Position numbers and translations under genes: made by a program. From NCBI RefSeq assembly GCF_002723835.1, contig NZ_BEWG01000002.1:14150-46209 (forward strand): a stretch of 32,060 nucleotides of DNA, given 5' to 3'. The notes beneath the pieces are model-generated. The model was not told the origin of the DNA and did not search any database. It saw only the letters and a program-made list of their open reading frames with translations. The first letter of the stretch is position 1. Each line of letters starts with the position of its first letter. This DNA comes from Mycobacterium sp. shizuoka-1 (GTDB taxonomy: Bacteria > Actinomycetota > Actinomycetes > Mycobacteriales > Mycobacteriaceae). Shown here one piece after another: positions 24,158 to 32,060 of this stretch.

Positions 24158-25303
24158 GTGCTGCGTATAGGACTCACCGGCGGTATCGGCGCCGGAAAGT
24201 CGACGGTGTCCGCGACCTTCTCCGAATGTGGCGGCATCGTCGTCGACGGGGACGTGATCGCCCGTGAGGTCGTCGAGCCGGGTACCGAGGGCCTGGCCAA
24301 ACTTGTCGACGCGTTCGGCTCGCAGATCCTGCTGCCCGAGGGCGCGCTGGACCGGCCCGCGCTGGCCGCGATCGCCTTCAGCGACGAGGACAAGCGGCAG
24401 ACCCTCAACGGCATCGTGCATCCGCTGGTGGCGCATCGGCGATCCGAGCTGATCGCCGCGGCTGCTGAGGACGCGGTGATCGTCGAGGACATCCCATTGC
24501 TGGTCGAGTCGCAGATGGCGCCGATGTTCCCGCTGGTGGTGATCGTGCACGCCGATCCCGAGGAGCGGGTCGCGCGGCTGATCGAATACCGCGGGTTCAG
24601 CGAGGCCGACGCCAGGGCGCGGATCGCCGCACAGGCCACCGACGAGCAGCGCCGGTTGGTCGCCGATGTCTGGCTGGACAACTCCGGTTCCCCCGGGCAG
24701 CTCGTCGAGCAGGCCCGCGAGTTGTGGTATCAGCGCATCCTGCCGTTCGCCCACAATCTCACCACCGGCGCCGTCGTCCCGGCGCCGAGGCAGGTGGTGG
24801 CGGCAGACCCCGCCTGGGCCGACGAGGCTCGCCGAATCCTGGCTCGGCTCAACACAACCTGCGGGCATCGGGCCGTGCGGATCGACCACATCGGATCGAC
24901 GGCGGTGCCCGGGATGGATGCCAAGGACGTCATCGACGTCCAGGTGACGGTGACCTCGCTGGAGGTCGCCGACCAGCTCGCGGCGGATCTGCTGCGCGCC
25001 GGCTACCCGCGGGTCGATTCGATCACCTCCGACGTGCCCAAGCCCGGCACCGATACCGCGTTGTGGGGCAAGCGCTTTCATGCCTCGGCGGATCCTGGCC
25101 GGCCTACCCACGTGCACATCAGGGTGGACGGCTGGCCCAATCAGCGCTTCGCGCTGCTGTTCGTGGACTGGTTGACGGCGAACCCCGAGGTGCAGGCCGA
25201 CTATCTGGCGGTCAAACGGTCGGCACCGAGCAAGGAGCCGTGGTTCCTCGACGCCTACCGTCGGGCGTGGACCTGGGCCGACACGACCGGCTGGAAGGCC
25301 TAG
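24158..25303 (+). CDS. coaE: Dephospho-CoA kinase fused to GrpB domain
   Basis: A 381-residue two-domain protein. Residues 1-195 are dephospho-CoA kinase, the last step of CoA synthesis: P-loop LTGGIGAGKSTVSATF, DVIAREVVEPG, the lid region ARARIAAQATDEQRR and the adenine-side block DVWLDNSGSPGQL. Residues 205-381 are a GrpB/UPF0157 domain (nucleotidyltransferase-like fold: IDHIGSTAVPGMDAKDVIDV, HVHIRVDGWPNQRFALLFVD). The fusion is the known arrangement in mycobacteria (Rv1631), where the C-terminal half aids folding or stability. The start is the GTG at 24158 directly before LRIGLTGG. Its stop overlaps the convergent oxidoreductase gene by 4 bp. Confidence 0.95.
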   Translation: MLRIGLTGGIGAGKSTVSATFSECGGIVVDGDVIAREVVEPGTEGLAKLVDAFGSQILLPEGALDRPALAAIAFSDEDKRQTLNGIVHPLVAHRRSELIAAAAEDAVIVEDIPLLVESQMAPMFPLVVIVHADPEERVARLIEYRGFSEADARARIAAQATDEQRRLVADVWLDNSGSPGQLVEQARELWYQRILPFAHNLTTGAVVPAPRQVVAADPAWADEARRILARLNTTCGHRAVRIDHIGSTAVPGMDAKDVIDVQVTVTSLEVADQLAADLLRAGYPRVDSITSDVPKPGTDTALWGKRFHASADPGRPTHVHIRVDGWPNQRFALLFVDWLTANPEVQADYLAVKRSAPSKEPWFLDAYRRAWTWADTTGWKA

Positions 25304-25740
25304 CGGCGCTCCAGGATCAGCAACGGGATCTCACGTGATGTGTTGCGCTGGTAGCCCGCATAGCCCTTGTAAGCCTTGACAACCCGCGGCCACAGCGCGG
25401 CTCGTTCTTGGCTGCCTGCGCTTCTGGCGTGCATCGGAAGCGTCGCGCCGTCGACAGTCACCGTGACATCCGGGTTGGCCATCGCGTTCTTGTACCAGTC
25501 CGGGTGGTCCTGATGCCCGCCCTTGGACGCCACGACGACGATGCGGTCGGCGTCGTGCACCGGCGAGGTCAGCAGGTTCGCGTACGGCTTACCCGACTTG
25601 CGGCCGACGGTGTGCAATTCGACTGTCAGCATCCCCATCACGGTGCGCGGGTAGCGGCCACCGGTGAGGGTGAGCAGCAGGCGGTGGCCGTTCTCCAGCA
25701 GCCACGCACTGAGCTCGGCGACGCGATCCGGCTTGTGCAC
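25300..25740 (-). CDS. DUF385 / Ddn-type F420-dependent nitroreductase-family protein
   Basis: A 146-residue protein of the deazaflavin-dependent nitroreductase (Ddn) family, a split beta-barrel typical of actinobacteria that have cofactor F420. Family stretches are visible: LHTVGRKSGKPYANLLTSPV (phosphate-binding RKSGK), IVVVASKGGHQDHPDWYKNA, NPDVTVTVDGATLPMHAR and ALWPRVVKAYKGYAGYQRNT. Substrate unknown; relatives reduce quinones or nitro compounds. I take the GTG at 25740 as the start, since the open frame upstream only shadows the next gene and the length then matches Rv1632c. It begins 5 nt after the stop of the secreted-protein gene, so they are probably cotranscribed. Confidence 0.85.
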   Translation of the reverse strand: MHKPDRVAELSAWLLENGHRLLLTLTGGRYPRTVMGMLTVELHTVGRKSGKPYANLLTSPVHDADRIVVVASKGGHQDHPDWYKNAMANPDVTVTVDGATLPMHARSAGSQERAALWPRVVKAYKGYAGYQRNTSREIPLLILERR

Positions 25741-25745
25741 GACGG

Positions 25746-26273
25746 CTAGCTCGCCGGCTCCGGCGCAGGCGCGGGCGTGGACACCGGGTCGGGGGTGTCC
25801 AGGGGTGCGCCGCATTGCAACGTGCCGTACAGCGGGTCGTCCTTGGGGCGGAACAGCCTCGGTGCGATGAACTGGTCGGCCTGCGCCACGATCTGGTCGT
25901 CGGACAGGATCTCGCAGTGCAGGTTCGATCCGTACGGCCACTGGATGGAGATCTCCATGCCCGCCTTCTTGGGATCGTGCAGCACGGTGTTGACCTCGAA
26001 GGTCATCCCCGGCAGCAGCGTCGGCTGGTCGCTGTTGACGTTGTTGTCGTCGATCTTGTAGGCCACCACGGCGCCGCGTGAGGTGCCGTCGGCCCTGGCT
26101 CGGTAGGTGATGTTGTGCAGCAGCTGGGGGTTGGCGTCATCGGCGGCCGCGGGGGTCGGCGGCGGCGGAGCCGGCTCCGGATCGGCCAGCGCGGTGGCCG
26201 ACGTTAACTGAGAACCCACGGCCAGGATGGCCGCGGCGGTGATCCTCAGCCATCCGCGCTTGATGGGACTCAT
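25746..26273 (-). CDS. Small secreted protein of unknown function
   Basis: A 175-residue exported protein with a signal peptide (MSPIKRGWLRITAAAILAVG, cleavage after TALA near residue 31), a Pro/Ala-rich stretch (PEPAPPPPTPAAADD) and one beta-rich domain (50-155, LLHNITYRARADGTSRGAVV). The domain contains two Cys (in LHCEIL and LQCGAP) that could form a disulfide. The C-terminus is again Pro-rich (PDPVSTPAPAPEPAS). The domain resembles small mycobacterial exported proteins with a transthyretin/MmpS-like look, but I cannot assign a family. It is the middle gene of a three-gene minus-strand run from 26839 to 25300. Confidence 0.75.
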   Translation of the reverse strand: MSPIKRGWLRITAAAILAVGSQLTSATALADPEPAPPPPTPAAADDANPQLLHNITYRARADGTSRGAVVAYKIDDNNVNSDQPTLLPGMTFEVNTVLHDPKKAGMEISIQWPYGSNLHCEILSDDQIVAQADQFIAPRLFRPKDDPLYGTLQCGAPLDTPDPVSTPAPAPEPAS

Positions 26274-26284
26274 AGGTAGGCAGA

Positions 26285-26839
26285 CTACTCGTTCGGTACT
26301 CCCGTGCCGATACGTTGCCCGTCGGGGACGGCCTCAAGCCAGGTCAGCGGCATCCCGCAGGCCGCCAGCCAGGCGGTGAGGTCGTGATCGTGGCGGGCCA
26401 GCCCCTCGACGGCGACGACGGCGCGCTGCACTGCGCGTTCGGCGGTCTCGGCGCTGACCAGGCCGTCCCGGTGGGCGGCGAGCAGTTCGTCGACATCGAG
26501 CAGGTCGGCCCGGTCGCCGGTGTACACCACCAGGTCGAGATAGTGATCCTCGGTCTGCCAGGTGGTGTCGCCGGCCGTGATGTCACCGACGTCGAGATAG
26601 AAGTCCTGGGGGCGTTCGTGGCCGGGATTGAAGTGGAAGATCGTGGCCCGCAGGCCCAGCGACGGCAACAGCCAGGACTCGAGGTAGTGGAACTGCGCCC
26701 GGCCCGGCGTGGGGCGGGCCAGATACAGCCCCCAGGGCGTGCGACGGTATTCGTCGACCGCCCGCACGATCCCCTTGGGATCGGTGTTGGTGCGTGCGAC
26801 CAGGTCGAATGTCTCGCGCTTGGGTGGGTGGATGCGCAT
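26285..26839 (-). CDS. DUF402-family protein
   Basis: A 184-residue soluble protein with the DUF402 (FomD-like) core: REWx-type N-terminal beta strands (TDPKGIVRAVDEYRRTPWGL), then FYLDVGDITAGDTTWQTEDH and YLDLVVYTGDRADLLDVDEL, followed by a helical tail (AHRDGLVSAETAERAVQRAV). Characterised relatives hydrolyse nucleotide or nucleoside-phosphate conjugates and use the acidic residues of the D-x-x-D/E-D pattern present here. Divergent from uvrB, with only 49 bp between start codons, so the two promoters must overlap. The start is ATG 26839. Confidence 0.8.
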   Translation of the reverse strand: MRIHPPKRETFDLVARTNTDPKGIVRAVDEYRRTPWGLYLARPTPGRAQFHYLESWLLPSLGLRATIFHFNPGHERPQDFYLDVGDITAGDTTWQTEDHYLDLVVYTGDRADLLDVDELLAAHRDGLVSAETAERAVQRAVVAVEGLARHDHDLTAWLAACGMPLTWLEAVPDGQRIGTGVPNE

Positions 26840-26888
26840 AGCTTAAAGCGAACGGCGGTTGTCGGTGCCCCGGCCTACCCTGAACTCC

Positions 26889-29060
<2,172 letters not shown>

Positions 29061-29106
29061 CGGGCGCGCTTGAGCTGAACCGAGGTTGAGCCTCTACGGT
29101 GATGCC

Positions 29107-30510
29107 ATGACCGAGACCACGGCATCGGCGGCGGGCAGTTGGCGTGAACTGTTGGGCCGCGACTACCTCGGTGCCGCCGTCGTGCTGGCCGGCGGCGTGG
29201 CCATCTACGCCACCAACGAGTTCATCACCATCAGCCTGCTGCCCAGCGCCGTCGCCGACATCGGTGGTGAACGGCTCTATGCGTGGGTGACGACGGTCTA
29301 TCTGGTCGCCTCGGTGATGGCGGCGACGACGGTCGGGCCGATCCTGACCCGGTTCGGCCCGCGGCGGGCATACCTGGGTGCGTTGCTGTCCTTCGCCGCG
29401 GGCAGTGCGCTGTGCAGCCTGGCGCCGACGATGCCACTGCTTCTGGTCGGCCGAGTGGTCCAGGGGCTGGCCGGTGGGGTGCTGGCCGGGCTGGGGTACG
29501 CGGTGATCAGCGCGGCGTTGCCCGACCGGCTATGGACCCGTGCCTCCGCGGTGGTGTCGGCGATGTGGGGGATCGGAACCATGGTGGGCCCGGCCACCGG
29601 TGGGCTGTTCGCCCAATTCGGTTTCTGGCGTGGTGGATTCGGACTCCTGGCTGTTCTCGCGATGGCGATGAGCCTGTTGGTCCCGCTGGCGCTGCCCGCC
29701 CGCGCGGAGCGCGATGATGCAGCGGTGCGAACCCGGATTCCGCTGCGCTCGTTGCTGTTACTCGGGATGGCGGCGCTCGCCGTCAGTGTGGCGGTGATCC
29801 CGCACAATGTTGCCGCCATCGCCGGGCTGCTGGCGGTCGGGGTGATGCTGGTCGCGGTGTTCATCGTGGTCGACCGCCGGGTCCCGGCGGCGGTGCTGCC
29901 GCGCAAGGCTTTCGGCCCCGGACCACTGAAATGGATCTACCTGACCCTGGGCCTGCTGATGGCGGCCACCATGGTGGACATGTACGTGCCGCTGTTCGGG
30001 CAGCGGTTGGGTGCGCTGGCACCGGTGGTGGCCGGCTTCCTCGGCGCCGCGCTGTCGGTGGGCTGGACGGTCGGCGAGATCGCGAGCGCGTCGATCACCA
30101 ACGTCAAGGCCACGGTGCGGGTGGTGGCGATCGCCCCGCTGGTGATGGCGGTGGGGTTGGGCTTGGCCGCTGTCACACAACGGGATTCGGCCTCGATCGG
30201 AATCGTGGTGCTGTGGGCGCTGGCGCTGGTGATCACCGGGTCGGGCATCGGCATGGCCTGGCCGCATTTGTCGGCATGGGCGATGGGCTCGGTCGTCGAC
30301 GATCCGCCGCAGCAGGCGGTTGCGGCCGCAGCGATCAACACCGTCCAGTTGATGTGCGGCGCCTTCGGGGCCGGCCTGGCCGGTGTGGTGGTGAACCTGC
30401 GGGCCACGCCGGACGCGACGGCCAGTGCGCTGATGTTCGGCGTGTTCGCGGCGCTGGCGGCCGTCGGCTGCGTGGCGTCCTACCGCTCCGGTCGCGGGCG
30501 CGCGGATTAG
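29107..30510 (+). CDS. MFS transporter (Rv1634-type)
   Basis: A 467-residue major facilitator superfamily permease with about 14 hydrophobic segments, which places it with DHA2-like drug/proton antiporters. Family stretches: TVGPILTRFGPRRAYLGALL (motif A region between helices 2 and 3), GRVVQGLAGGVLAGLGYAVI and SAMWGIGTMVGPATGGLFAQ (motif C). The match in position to Rv1634, downstream of uvrB, supports orthology. Substrate unknown; drug efflux is an inference from family. The start is ATG 29107; a TTG at 29086 in frame adds seven residues and is less likely. The stop abuts the convergent mgtC-like stop with no gap. Confidence 0.9.
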   Translation: MTETTASAAGSWRELLGRDYLGAAVVLAGGVAIYATNEFITISLLPSAVADIGGERLYAWVTTVYLVASVMAATTVGPILTRFGPRRAYLGALLSFAAGSALCSLAPTMPLLLVGRVVQGLAGGVLAGLGYAVISAALPDRLWTRASAVVSAMWGIGTMVGPATGGLFAQFGFWRGGFGLLAVLAMAMSLLVPLALPARAERDDAAVRTRIPLRSLLLLGMAALAVSVAVIPHNVAAIAGLLAVGVMLVAVFIVVDRRVPAAVLPRKAFGPGPLKWIYLTLGLLMAATMVDMYVPLFGQRLGALAPVVAGFLGAALSVGWTVGEIASASITNVKATVRVVAIAPLVMAVGLGLAAVTQRDSASIGIVVLWALALVITGSGIGMAWPHLSAWAMGSVVDDPPQQAVAAAAINTVQLMCGAFGAGLAGVVVNLRATPDATASALMFGVFAALAAVGCVASYRSGRGRAD

Positions 30511-31215
30511 TCATTCGTCCTTCTCGTCGAGCCTGCGCACTCCGGTGACACCGTCGATACCGGCCACCGTGGTCGGTGCGCGCCGAATTTGGTTGCCGGA
30601 CAACGTCAGCAGCACGCCGCCGTCGGGGTCGCTGCTCAGCTCGGTCAGGCTCCACTGGTGCTTGTCGCAGGCGGCGAGGATGCGGCTGAGTACGCCGTGC
30701 TCGGCCTCGTAGGTGATGCGCAGCCGCACCGACCCGGCCAGCCGCGCGGTGAGGCGTTTGCTGAGCGGGCTGAAGCCCAGCACGATCACGAAGTGCAGGA
30801 TCGTGACGACGATCGCGAGCTTGACCAAGCCGGCCGCGGCGGCCATCCCGATGGCCGCGCATTCCCAGATGGCCGCCGCGGTCGTCAGTCCGTGCACCGC
30901 GCCCTGGCGGGTGATGATCAGCCCAGCCCCGAGGAAGCCGATTCCGGACACGATCTGAGCGGCGACTCGCGACGGGTCCACCTCGACGGTGCCAGCGGAC
31001 AGCACGTCGAAGAAACCGTATTTGCTGACGATCAGGATCAAGGCCGACGCCGTGCCGACGATCGCCTGGGTGCGCAGGCCTGCGCTCTTGCCGTGGACCT
31101 CGCGCTCCAGGCCGATCAGGGCCGTCAAGCCGAAAGCGATCAGCAGCTCGAGGATCTGCCGGGTGCCCTGTCCGGGACCGCCGAGCAACGGGGGGTCGGC
31201 CAACCAGGTCTGCAT
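30511..31215 (-). CDS. mgtC: MgtC/SapB-family membrane protein
   Basis: A 234-residue protein with the MgtC layout. There are five hydrophobic helices with the signature LTALIGLEREVHGKSAGLRT, VSGIGFLGAGLIITRQGAVH and GLTTAAAIWECAAIGMAAAA, and a C-terminal cytosolic ACT-like domain (about 155-230, VRLRITYEAEHGVLSRILAA). MgtC proteins support growth in low magnesium and survival in macrophages, in part by acting on the F-ATPase or other membrane partners. Mycobacteria usually carry mgtC elsewhere (Rv1811), so whether this is the ortholog or a second copy is unclear. The start is ATG 31215. Confidence 0.88.
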   Translation of the reverse strand: MQTWLADPPLLGGPGQGTRQILELLIAFGLTALIGLEREVHGKSAGLRTQAIVGTASALILIVSKYGFFDVLSAGTVEVDPSRVAAQIVSGIGFLGAGLIITRQGAVHGLTTAAAIWECAAIGMAAAAGLVKLAIVVTILHFVIVLGFSPLSKRLTARLAGSVRLRITYEAEHGVLSRILAACDKHQWSLTELSSDPDGGVLLTLSGNQIRRAPTTVAGIDGVTGVRRLDEKDE

Positions 31216-31315
31216 ATCGTCACGGTAGGCGCCGCGGGCGCGGTCCGGTCAGCAATCACGCTGAGTCAAACTGTCGGCACCGCGCCCGGCCACCGGCAGA
31301 GTCAGGAGCTGATAC

Positions 31316-31386
31316 GCGGGTGTGGCTGAGTGGCTAGGCACCGGCCTGCAAAGCCGTTCACACGGGTTCGAATCCCGTCACTCGCT
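31316..31386 (+). tRNA. tRNA-Cys (GCA)
   Basis: Cloverleaf with acceptor GCGGGTG pairing with CACTCGC (one G-T), anticodon loop CTGCAAA with anticodon GCA, T arm ACGGG-TTCGAAT-CCCGT and discriminator T, the identity base of cysteine tRNAs. CCA is not encoded (cgc follows). Confidence 0.95.
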
Positions 31387-31552
31387 CGCAGATCAAAGCG
31401 CACTTCAGCGCGTCTTTGCACAGGCAAATTGTCGCCCGGGTAACCGCATCAACACTGCTTCGCAACAGTTCGGTAACCGCCAGAATGGCCCCGCCGTCCC
31501 CGTACTTACACGTCTGTAGTTTGCCCTTCAGGCCTCTCACAGAAACGGGGAA

Positions 31553-32060
31553 ATGATGTCACGGACCAGCTCTCGCGTGGCGGCGGTCACCGCCATGGCG
31601 ACTGCGGGGTTTTTCTGGACGGCTCCACTGTTCAGCCCCCGTGCGGTTGCCGATGTCGGCAGCCCCGGAATTCCGTGCATGGGCATCATCCACCAGGGCC
31701 TCACCTCGCCGCCTGATCTGTCGCAGGGCATCCCAGGCACGTCGAACTCGATCTTCACCAACAATCCGCCCACCACCGGTGGCCCGATTCCGCCCGCGAC
31801 CGTGCCGGGCAGCATCCGAGTGCCACCGGCGAGTGTCCCCGGCTCGCCGGGAGCGCCAGGTACCGGTGGGGTGACCGTCCCGCCGGCGTCTGTCCCTGGC
31901 GCTCCCGGCACCACCGTCACCCGCAACATCCCGACTCCGCCCGCCGCCGTTCCCGGGACCCCGCCCGGCGGTGGTGGTGGAAGTATTCCGACTCCGCCCG
32001 CCGCCGTTCCGGGGACTCCGCCCGGCGGTGGTGGTGGAAGTATTCCGACTCCGCCCGCCG
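31553..32060 (+). CDS. Secreted Pro/Gly-rich repeat protein (partial, cut by window end)
   Basis: The gene starts at ATG 31553 (an adjacent ATG at 31556 is equivalent), behind acgggg at 31545-31550, and is still open at the last base. A signal peptide (RVAAVTAMATAGFFWTAPLF, cleavage near VA-D at residue 33-34) leads to a short Cys-containing segment (GIPCMGIIHQGLTSPPDLSQ). A Pro/Gly/Val-rich region with degenerate VPGxPG units follows, then near-identical 19-residue repeats of IPTPPAAVPGTPPGGGGGS from 31928 on. The repeats should be extended and flexible, as in cell-wall-spanning or surface-exposed mycobacterial proteins. The C-terminal part and any function cannot be seen. Confidence 0.75.
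   Translation, partial: MMSRTSSRVAAVTAMATAGFFWTAPLFSPRAVADVGSPGIPCMGIIHQGLTSPPDLSQGIPGTSNSIFTNNPPTTGGPIPPATVPGSIRVPPASVPGSPGAPGTGGVTVPPASVPGAPGTTVTRNIPTPPAAVPGTPPGGGGGSIPTPPAAVPGTPPGGGGGSIPTPPA
31928..32060 (+). repeat. 57-bp tandem repeats in secreted protein gene
   Basis: Two full units (31928-31984 and 31985-32041) and 19 bases of a third. The units differ by only three third-position or silent changes, including cccgggacc versus ccggggact. Each unit encodes 19 residues in frame. The array continues past the window end. Confidence 0.9.

Noticed and set aside
31928..32060. Tandem repeats as a CRISPR array
   Set aside because: The repeats are directly adjacent, without spacers, in frame, and encode a Pro/Gly-rich protein.

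Overview
The window looks like a chromosomal segment of a mycobacterium, probably a non-tuberculous, environmental Mycolicibacterium-type species. The evidence is high GC, GTG starts, short or absent Shine-Dalgarno sites and a core gene order that matches the M. tuberculosis Rv1626-Rv1634 neighbourhood: pdtaR, thiolase-like/DUF35 pair, polA, rpsA, coaE-GrpB fusion, F420-type oxidoreductase, uvrB, MFS permease. Compared with that backbone it carries extra loci: a livKHMGF operon, a map/XRE pair, a tandem pair of secreted metalloprotease-like genes and a PrsW-family gene.

Layout. Positions 3-722 hold a PAP2 phosphatase on the minus strand. Positions 730-5656 are a decayed integrative island of about 4.9 kb inserted in the 3' part of a tRNA-Leu(CAA) gene. 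Its ends are a 43-bp perfect direct repeat (730-772 and 5614-5656), and the intact tRNA is at 5612-5688. Inside are a broken minus-strand gene, two IS3-family transposase remnants, two unrecognised small genes, a 44-codon ORF translationally coupled to a membrane-anchored pentapeptide-repeat protein, and a probable tyrosine integrase relic beside the right att site. That relic overlaps a cluster of strong inverted repeats. Sequence in the island is visibly less GC-rich than its flanks.

Right of the island the conserved chromosome resumes. pdtaR (antitermination regulator) is followed by the five-gene branched-chain amino acid ABC transporter operon, with a hairpin between the binding-protein gene and the rest. 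Then come map and a small XRE regulator that diverge over a 50-bp region holding a palindrome. Next are a DUF167 gene and a thiolase-like/DUF35 pair on the minus strand, preceded by a KstR-like operator, which points to sterol side-chain metabolism. A small frameshifted gene precedes polA. A TRIC-family membrane protein, two tandem secreted metzincin-like proteins and a PrsW-family protease come before rpsA (with a clear terminator), coaE, three minus-strand genes, uvrB, an MFS permease and an mgtC-like gene. The window closes with tRNA-Cys(GCA) and the start of a secreted Pro/Gly-rich repeat protein cut by the window end.

The most unusual parts are the tRNA-Leu island with its att-proximal palindromes and coupled pentapeptide cargo, the tandem metzincin-like pair, and the map/XRE divergent pair with a built-in operator and apparent leaderless promoter. 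I see no CRISPR array, no complete prophage and no intact insertion sequence.
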